64,000 bases of DNA. It comes from Pampus argenteus (Eukaryota; Chordata; Actinopteri; Scombriformes; Stromateidae). The notes below the pieces were generated by a model. That model had not been told where the DNA came from, did no database searches, and saw nothing but the letters and a program-made list of their open reading frames with translations. Both the position numbers and the translations under genes were made by a program. Shown here piece after piece: positions 26,401 to 36,126 of the stretch; position 1 is the first letter of the stretch, and the number at the start of each line of letters is the position of its first letter. The stretch lies in assembly GCA_036937835.1 (NCBI GenBank), contig CM072861.1, forward strand, positions 4,504,001-4,568,000. Direction: 5' to 3'.

Positions 26401-29400
26401 TATCAATCAATACAGATTTAGTAAGTAGTGACTACGGCTCTTTTCATTTGTCTTCTCCATAGAGTGTACACTACAGAGCTACCACGTGTTTTTACCCTGC
26501 TGGCCAGTCTTTCAATTGGTCTGTCCATCCATCGTCTGATGTGTTCCCTTAGTGGTGTACACATTGCATGGATTTGAATAAACTAAAGTGAATCTTTGTA
26601 CGAATCTTTGTAGTGAACTGAACACACTTTTTTCAGGCAGACAAATGTGAAGTTTTTTGCCCCACTGCTGGAAGATGGAAGGGTGGGCCATGTATTTGAG
26701 TACGGGGTGGGGCTGCTGGGGGCTTCTGTCAGGCACCTGGGGCCAGAACTAAAGCCTATTTCATTTTGACACCTCAATTACTACCTCAATTTACTGAAGA
26801 GGCACTCCTGCTGGGATTTATACCCTATTACCCAGTCTGCATATGGTGAATTTAATTTATAATTTTTGATCAGCAAAATGCCAAACTTCCATTCATTAAA
26901 GTTTAAGTTTGGTTCGTACTTATCAACTGTTTTAGTTTGTGAGATATTTAAGTTTATTTAATCTGTTTGAGTCTATGGAAGAATGTCTAATGGAAAGCCC
27001 TGACTGGATGATGTCGTCAACGAAGTGAAGGCCGAGTCGTTTTTTTAAGTCAAGAAAAACAAAGTTGAACCATCTCTCGTTCGAACAATTTTTACTCTTC
27101 ACATCAAATTTGATTCCACAAGCCTCCTTTCTGTCAAAATATCTAACCAATGGGGATTAGAGTTTTGGAAGAGAACTCTGAGATTCAGTTGATTGGGAGA
27201 GACACTGACATTCACACTGAAACTGATTGTTGATTCCTCTGCAAATGTTTGTAATAACTCTTCATGGTCCTCTTCTTCTGCTGCAACTCATTGATTAAAA
27301 ACTAAAGATGCACTTTTTGAGCAATTATTTTATGAAGTTTGGCACTTCCGTGTCCTTCTTCCATGTTCTTCTTCACAACTGCACTCCTCTCCCATCAGCT
27401 TCATCTTTCATGCAACTGGATGGTGAGAACCAATGCTTGAAAGCAGCTCAGGACTGCGGCCTGTACGAAAAGTGTGGCTCCCTGCGATCAGAGTATGTCC
27501 TGGCCTGCACCAAGCGGGTCCCTTCAAACAACCGATGCAGCCAGCACAAGTGTCACCGAGCCCTGCGGCGCTTCCTGGAGCGGGTACCTGAGGAGTACAG
27601 CTTTGGCGTCCTGTTCTGTCCCTGCACTAACAACCTGTGTGGTGAGAGAAGGAGGAAAACCATCGTACCCTCCTGCTCCTACCAGGAGACGGATGTCCCG
27701 CAACCCAACTGCCTCCGCCAGCAGGACTCCTGCCGCCAGGACGACCTCTGCAGGTTAGACATGACCCCACACAATACATATGGGGCTGAAACTGTCTGTT
27801 ATCACAACATTTAAAACTGCTAGAAAATGGCACCATATGGGGCAGTTTGACTGCAATGTTGTACTGTAAATAAATCAGAAAATTTGAAGAATTTGGTGCT
27901 AAATGTATATAATTAGTTACTGTAAATTGAAATCGGCTTTGTTTGCTTAATTGTTATCATGGTTAAACTTTGTGTTTGCAGGCTAGCTGCTTGCACTGAC
28001 TGGAAACAATAGTTCTCCAAGGGATCTCGCTCACAAGCTAACTAGCTCGTTTTGCTAACTGTTCATTAAAGCTAAGTAGGTTGTTTGTATCATCAGCTCC
28101 TGTGTCATCATGTACCAGTAAACTATGCCTTATTTGTGAAGCAGCTTCCACTGTCAGAGTCGGGTTAAATAGATTTGGCTAATCTGATAGCATCTTCTAT
28201 TTTCCTGCGTCTCCCCATTCCTTATTGTCAGGACGGTTTTTAAGATAGTGATAATTAAGATGATGAGATAACGGAGAAGATGAAGATTATTCATTTTAGC
28301 GTCCCACAATTTTTTTAACTGCTTTCCGAGAGTCTTTTGTCTTTTCCAACCTAATGTGTTTAATATATGGGCAAAACAGTGAGTACTTTGCGCAAAATAT
28401 CAGTCTATTTATGATGGTGGCCTTCAGAATTCAGTATATTAGGAGAGAGAAGCCGAAGGAACAGTGCATTAAAAGCAAATATAACAAGAAGATAGTAATC
28501 ATGAAAGGACAGAGAATAAGGCAAGCTGTTTTAAAATGTGTCAATACCCATTGGACTTAAAACCTCACATCCATTGAGTTTACAGACACACCAGCACACC
28601 CCAGCACACATACCCGCCCAGATCTCCTTCCCACTTCTCGTTTTCTGATGGTTTGATGTTGAGTTCTTGTTTGTGTCGTTGCCAGGTCCAGACTAGCTGA
28701 TTTCCTTCAAAACTGCCAGCCATCTCCTCTGACGGCCAGCGGCTGCCTGAGAGACTCAGCAGGCCTCTGCCTCCGAGCCTACGCTGGACTCATTGGTACG
28801 GGCAGGAAGGGGGTGGGGGAGGGGGGGTTCAGAGAAATTAACACAGGTATAAATGGCAAATGTAACAAAGTAGAAAGTAGATTATTGGCTGAAAAATATA
28901 CTTGAGTAGTACGGTTTAAAAAAAACCTACTTGGATCCCATCCCACCCCTACATACACTAGGTAAATTACGTAGCTTATCTTATCAAATATTTCATTATA
29001 ATAGCAGATACTCATTCTCTGTTTTCTGAGGTAAAAAACAAGCAAGATAATACTTACACATACCAAATGTATAATTGTTTTGCTGTGTAAAATGTAGCTG
29101 ATGGGTATGGACAGAAATAACTGATACGGATGAAGTTACTTCCTATAGATTTCCAAAGGGTCTTATTTGATACACTTGTTTGGTTGTAATACAAAAACTT
29201 GATTTCCTGAAAAAAAACAAAAAACAAAACAAGAGGTAAATACTTGCAAACACAATTATTTCAATGCAAAAATAATGAAAAATTGTTGGTGTTATCAGAT
29301 GGTGTTGGTGGTATCAAAATGTCCTTTAAACTTGTCAAACCACTCCAGATTGCACTTCTCCGCTCACACTGTCTGCTCAGTATCATAAAAAAAACCCTGT

Positions 29401-31632
29401 TGTTTTGTTAAAGAGGGCATCGCATCACATAGAAGTTTGTGTATTTAAAATGATTTTAATTATCAAATTATACTGATTAAAGCTCATTAATTCACTTTTG
29501 TCATTAATATATTTCCATACATTAACTGCTCTTTAATTCTCCTCCAGCACATGCAGGCTGGCTGACAATGAATAGAAGAGCAGGAAGTTATGGTCAAACC
29601 TAAAACTGTTGTCCTGAGTAACAACTACATGATAGACATGGCAACGCGTTAAATATTGTATATATTATCCCAGGACTCTCTAAAACCGAGCTGTAACTCT
29701 GTGAATGGATGGCTGGAAGGATGGATGGCTGGAGTGGGAGAGTAATGGGTGCAGAGGCAGAAAGTGCATGGAGGGCGTAGAAGAAGCAACAAGATAGAAA
29801 GTGAAGACGTATGACAGCTGACAAGAGATGTGGATCGAGAAGCGTTGAGTGGCTTTCTGCTCGCTCTGACAATGATGGATGACTTCTCTATAGGGCTGGT
29901 AGTCTTCTTAAAGGCACAACCCGCGTAATCCGACATTTACATAACAAGTGTAGTGTGCTGTGGAGATAACCAAAGACTGTGAACGCAGTGCATAGTTTAG
30001 TAACATGTTGGTAGTAGCTTTTTTTTATGTGTTTGCCACTTTTCAGGAGTTCCTCTATCACAGATGATTGGAAGAAGATGACCACTCATGTATCCATATG
30101 AGATATAGGCTTTAAAACTGTACTGGGTTAGGGTTAGGTAAAACTGTTTGGGTGTGTGTGTGTGTGTTGCATTCAGCTATGGTGTTTTCTACCTCAGCTT
30201 CATCCGGGCTTCAACTTTAATGCCACAATTTGGGATTTCTGGATTTTAAAAACTGCCAGGATGGCACTGAGTAGAGAAAAAGATAAACTTCAGGCTTCAA
30301 ATGATCCCTTCTGCTGCCCCGAGAAGCTGCATCATGTTTCTCTACGGGCTATGCTTCACATAAGTAAAAGAACAGCACCCTCTTTCTGCTTTGTGCCTTA
30401 AAGCAATTCATCTGATTTCCCGCCAAACAGCTCAAAGCGGAATGCAGCGTAGAAGCCAGCGGAGACTGCCAATCATCATGTTTACGTCTGTGTAACGTTG
30501 TGATAAATGAAACTTTGACTTGTCCGCAGCTAACTTTGACCCTCCTGACCTTTAGGTACCATCATGACGCCCAACTACATCAGTAACAGCTCTGTGGACG
30601 TGTCGCTGTCGTGCAACTGTGATAGCAGCGGCAACCAGTGGCAGGACTGTCTGAGACTGCAGCGCATGTTTACCCACAACACCTGCCTGCGTGAGTGTTT
30701 CATATACGGGTCATAAATGTATCGTCACTAAATATCTAGTGATTGCGATATGACATTTTTGATCATATTCCATACTGAAATGTATTTTATTCCATTTTTG
30801 CTGGTTGGTTTTGGTGGAAAACTACATGTTTCCCAACAGTTCAGCTGGAATGCAGTGAAACTGTGATGGCAACTACCCCCAAAGCCCTCGGTCCACAGTG
30901 TGACAGATTGACAGATTGTGTGATAAATTGCACATTTGTTATGCGTCACTGTAGCACAATATATAAAAAATAGATATATGACCAGTTAATCAAGTCACAG
31001 CATTTCCATCTGTGTACAGATTAAACAAATAGGATACAGTATATGTATATTTTGGACAGTCAGGCTAACTGTTTCCCCCTCCTTCCAGTCTTTATGCTAA
31101 GCTAACCTAACCACATCCTGACTCCAGCTCTTTACTGCACACAGTAACAAGCTACTTACCTTAAAAACCTTAATGTTTATAGTATAAAAAAACAGGAGTG
31201 AATAAATGAAAAAACGTGACTTGGGACAGAATGTGTGTTGAATCTGTCTGGGTGGCTCCTGCAATGATGTTCACAGCATGAACTCAACTCTTTATATGTC
31301 AGCTACGGTACATCCAGTATAGCCTTAGCATTCATAAGAGCCTTACAGTCTGTATCCACAGCATGAGGCTTTGGCAAAGCTCAAGACGTGTGAGGAGAGG
31401 CGCCTGAGGGGAAAACCCTCGAGCCGTCACTCAATCACAGCAGCTGTCAATAAGGCTGTCGATACACACTGAGCCTGTATGTCCAAACACTAAAGCCTGG
31501 ATCGATGAGTCAATACACTTCCCATAAAGCTCGGTGATTTATCAAGCTGCCGACGGCTCAAACAATAAAGCTGCCAAATAGATATGTTGGTTCACGCCCA
31601 CTCAGATGCAGGAGTCACAGCATGCACGCACG

Positions 31633-31674
<42 letters not shown>

Positions 31675-33534
31675 CAGTGATGGCGTTGTGTCTCCATCCA
31701 GGTAACTCTATCACTTGGATGGGGAGCCCCGGCTCCCTGCCTGCAGACATCACCCCCCCTCCTGCTCCCAGACCCTCCCCGCTGGTTCAGGAGGACGAGC
31801 TACTGAGCAACAACCACTTGCCTGAACACAACGACATCGTGAGTACACTTCAGATCATCGGCTGCACATTTTAGATTACCTTTCAGACTTTTATCCCGAG
31901 GCCTTTTCTATTATCTTGGGTTGGAGCGTTGTGTTGTTTATTTATTGTATTTATATTATCTCCACTGCTGGAGGTTTTTTTTTTTTTTATCTTTTTTTTA
32001 CTTTTTATCTTTTTGATTAATTAATTCTTTTTTTTTTACTCTTTCCTTTCAGTTTTATTTTCGCGAGCTCAAACATTCCTATCATCTTTCTCTTTGGTCC
32101 CTGACAGCGCTGAGCTAGTGTTTAGTGATTAGATGATAGAGTTTAGATATTTGACATTAGAAAAATGAGTCCAAATGAATAAATGTTCATGTTTCACTTT
32201 CAGAAAGTGATAATATGTACATAAATATGAGTGAATTTACATTGAGGTTATTCAGAGAAACATGTTCACATGCGCTGTAGTCAGCTGGTTACTGTTAATC
32301 CACGTAGTATTTTGGAAGTTTACCTTACTTGTTCTTTTACTTGTATCAGTACAAGAAGACGCTCAGTTTGTGTTTCTCTTTTTTTGTGTGTGTGTGTGTG
32401 TATGTGTCAGAGCAGACCGCACAGTGACAGACAGAGCACAGCTTTTCCTCACAGCATGAATTATACAGTCAAAAAGTTTCAGGGTGGAAACTAACATTTA
32501 AATTGATATGAAATGAATGAATAACAGCTGATCAAAAGTAAATGAAGTAATTTAAACATGTTTTATGCATCCAGCAATGCCGTTGGTTCATCAGAAAGCC
32601 TGTTAGTGAAGGTTGTCATACTCTATGAGAAGGTCATACCTCCCAACAGTTGTAACACAATAGCGACTCAGCAATGGATATGAAGATAAAAGCAGTTAGT
32701 CTCAGCCAAAAGTTCTCTGAGCACTTTGGCAAGCCTTCAAAAGAGTAACTGTGATCCAACAAGTCCTGAAGTCCAGATGATGGGGAAGACTTCATGAATA
32801 CAGATTGACTTCTATCTAACTATCTGATTTTAAAAAGTTAAAACATTTTTCTGCTAAATTCAGCAGAAAAAATGGTTAGCAATGTGTCATGATTAATATG
32901 GCAAGGAAAGAAGAATCAACTATTAAAGCTGATGTTACGTTGAATACTACGGCAAGCGCTGTGAGCACAGCGATACATATGTGCTGCCATAGGAAACGTG
33001 ACGGAGGAGGAGGGTTGAGACGTGGTTGGACCATAGTTAAATGGCAGCAGAGGCCAGTGTATTGTATGCAGCCGTTCGGTGTATCTGTTCACAGAGGTCC
33101 AAACAAATGTAGAGTTTTTAGGGAAACATTTTGGAAATAAATCACCTGTGTTACTCGCAAGTAAAACTTCAGCTTGATCGCTGGAGTGTTTCGTGTTTAT
33201 TGATCCCAAAACAGCCAAAATACAAACTGTACATGTATATTAGCTGTGAGCTAGCCGCCAATGGGCCGTCTAACTGTGTCTGTGGAAGCGCGGCTGTGTG
33301 TTTGTGTTCAGTTCTCTCACTGAGACCCAGCAGAGACTCATCATTTTCTTTCTCCCTCTCTAGTTTTAGTCTTTCCTCTTGGAACAAAAGAAAAGCTTGT
33401 CAATGAATATGAATATGTAGTTTTTGTCTTTCAATTTAAACCAAAGAAAAACTTTCTTTATTGTGTCTGTTTAATTTGTCTCGGCCTGGAGGTGTTTTGA
33501 TTTCAGTCCTGTTGGATCGTGTGTGAGTGTGCCA

Positions 33535-33565
<31 letters not shown>

Positions 33566-36091
33566 CAGAAACGTACTGCAAACGCATATGCTGTGAGAAC
33601 GCCACAGATCCTGGCTGCCCTTGTCCTACGCTGACCATTAAATGCGGTCCAATTCAATTGTGGTCCTGGCTACTGTAACCTTGGCCAGACCACAATCTGC
33701 CATGGCTGCGGCTCTCTGGCTCCCAGCATGCCTCACTGCCAGAGATAATCTGGGCCGCCAGACAAGAGGGGATTCCAACTCTCTCTCTCTCTCTCTCTCT
33801 CCCTTGGTTGCCCTCCTCCGCTGGCTCTCGCTCTCTCTCTGTCTGTGTCCGTCTGTGTCTCTCTCCCAGTGAACGGATTAGATGAGGTGTTGGTTGGAAG
33901 CAGCGCATCAGTCAGGCTTCATTAGTATGAATTTATTCATGCCCATATGTCTCCCCCCACTTTCTCCTCACTCCCCAAATCCCCTCCTTCCTTCCTTCCT
34001 TTTCTTCCTTCTGTCCTTTCCTTAATCTCTCCATCCTGCCTTCTCTTCTTTTACTCTCTTACGTTCTGTTCTTAGCTTATTCAATATTGCGTCCTCAAGC
34101 CTTCACTGTACCCCTCCCCTCCCCTCTCCTCCCCTCCCCTCCCCTCCCCCCTCCACCCATACCTGCTCCACATCCACTCATCCGTCCATCACTCGGCTGC
34201 TTGTCTTGTCTCTCTGAGGAGCTTTCGCTTGTTTCTCCAAAGTGATTTTTCCAGAATTTGAAAGGTTTCACTTCAAAAAGCAGAGTATCCGCTCTGGCAA
34301 CGAGAAAAAAAAACCCCGTCACCTGATGTCCACAGCACAACATTTAAAAGCACAGATGACTGCTCTTTGTTTTAAATGTTACATTTCCACAAGCAATGCA
34401 ATCAAATATGTAGTGAGCTGAGGTTTGGATGCCATTATGGATACCAGTAACCTGTTCATGTTGTCCTGAACACATATCTCTTATATGTGTTGTTGTTTTT
34501 ACATAACTAACAGCTTAACAACCAGCCAGAGAGCATAAGACAATTAAATCATTAAAAAGAAAGGTAATGAGGACCATTCAAGTCAAACTGGAAACAACAT
34601 AGGAACACTTTGATAATGAATGGACAGATGATATTGTACAACCATTCCAGCAGTAGTGTTTTGTACTGATACAAAAGGCATATTAATACCAGGTTAAAAA
34701 CTGGGTCTAACTTGGGAAGAATACAGTACTAAATAAACAAAGCAAAACACACCCATTCAACATGAGAATATGTGTGACTTCCCGGGACATGTGCTGTTCC
34801 TAAAAAAGTTTCACTCTGATTAGCTTCAAAGAAATAGTAACTATGTTCTTCAGCAGCAGATATAAGGAAAGGAAAGACAGTGAGTAACAATAGCGGTGTA
34901 GAGTATGAGACATGCTGGTCATGCTTAATATTTAGAATGTTCCATCTTAACTGTTGGTCAAGCAAAAACATGTCATTTATCTGAGCATAAATGAACACAG
35001 TTGCCATCTCAACAACTTTTATTAACTACTGCACCCTAAAGGAGGTAAAACATCGCCTTTCTAGCTCAAATTTAACCAGCATAACTGTCCTGTTTCTGCA
35101 ACTGTCAGACTGCATGATGGAAAGTAAAAAATGAAAAATCTCCATAAACCGAGCAGGTATCAGGCGCAATATTTTAATTAAATGATAAGGTGGGCTGTTT
35201 TCAGCAGAGGAACAATCTGCACACGATCACCTAGCATGGGCCTCTGGGCTTCTCCAGATGTTGGTGAATATGATTGAAGATGAACAGCTGTTCGTCCTCA
35301 AAACTTAAACACCCGCGACATCGACACCTTTTAAGTTTTTAATAAAGTCTCCTTTCAATCAAAGTTTTCATACTCGAACTCAGAGATCATCTGAGTGGTA
35401 TATAAACACGAAAGTATGATCAGTCACTTACTAGATATGGAATAAAATACACGATTCGTTCAAGCAGGAACAATTAGTTTAGTAATTAGTTTGGATGAAA
35501 GTCTTCTAAAGATGTTTTTAAAATCTCAGCTGGGTTCCAAATTTGCATTTTGAAGTATTTAAAAAAAAAAAAAATATTTCTTCCTACACTGTGATTGTGA
35601 TTGGAGTTTTTCTAAAAAGCATTTCATTGGCCTGCAAGGGTTAATGAACTTCCACATCCTTGCTAAAAGAGCATAGCGGCGTTTCAGGCAGAGCACTCAC
35701 ATTAGCCGATGTCATGAGCTGCTTTATTCCCGCGTTATCATCAGTGACTCATTCACTGAGTGTTTGGCTACCAGCTGAATAAGATTGTCCAGTAATTAGA
35801 ACCTAACACCTCTCGCCATCACTCTACTGATACTCTGCCTGCCTCCACCACCCCTCAGGTGCTCTATTATCACAAATCGTCTCCCTCAAAGACCGCTGCT
35901 CTATACATCAAATCTAACCATCTAACCATTGGCTATAAATGGTCAACTACTTGGTGCACGTGTCAGTGATTGACCTAGCAACAATTAAACTATGTGCTGC
36001 TCCAATATGGACATAATGCAATATGAATATAATTCCTAGGAAAACTGACTTGGATAACATTTTACCTGGCTGTACATCATCCATGTCACAT

Positions 36092-36126
<35 letters not shown>

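Noticed and set aside
30126..30140. Telomere-like gggttagggttagg
   Set aside because: Only about two units; too short to indicate an interstitial telomere array.
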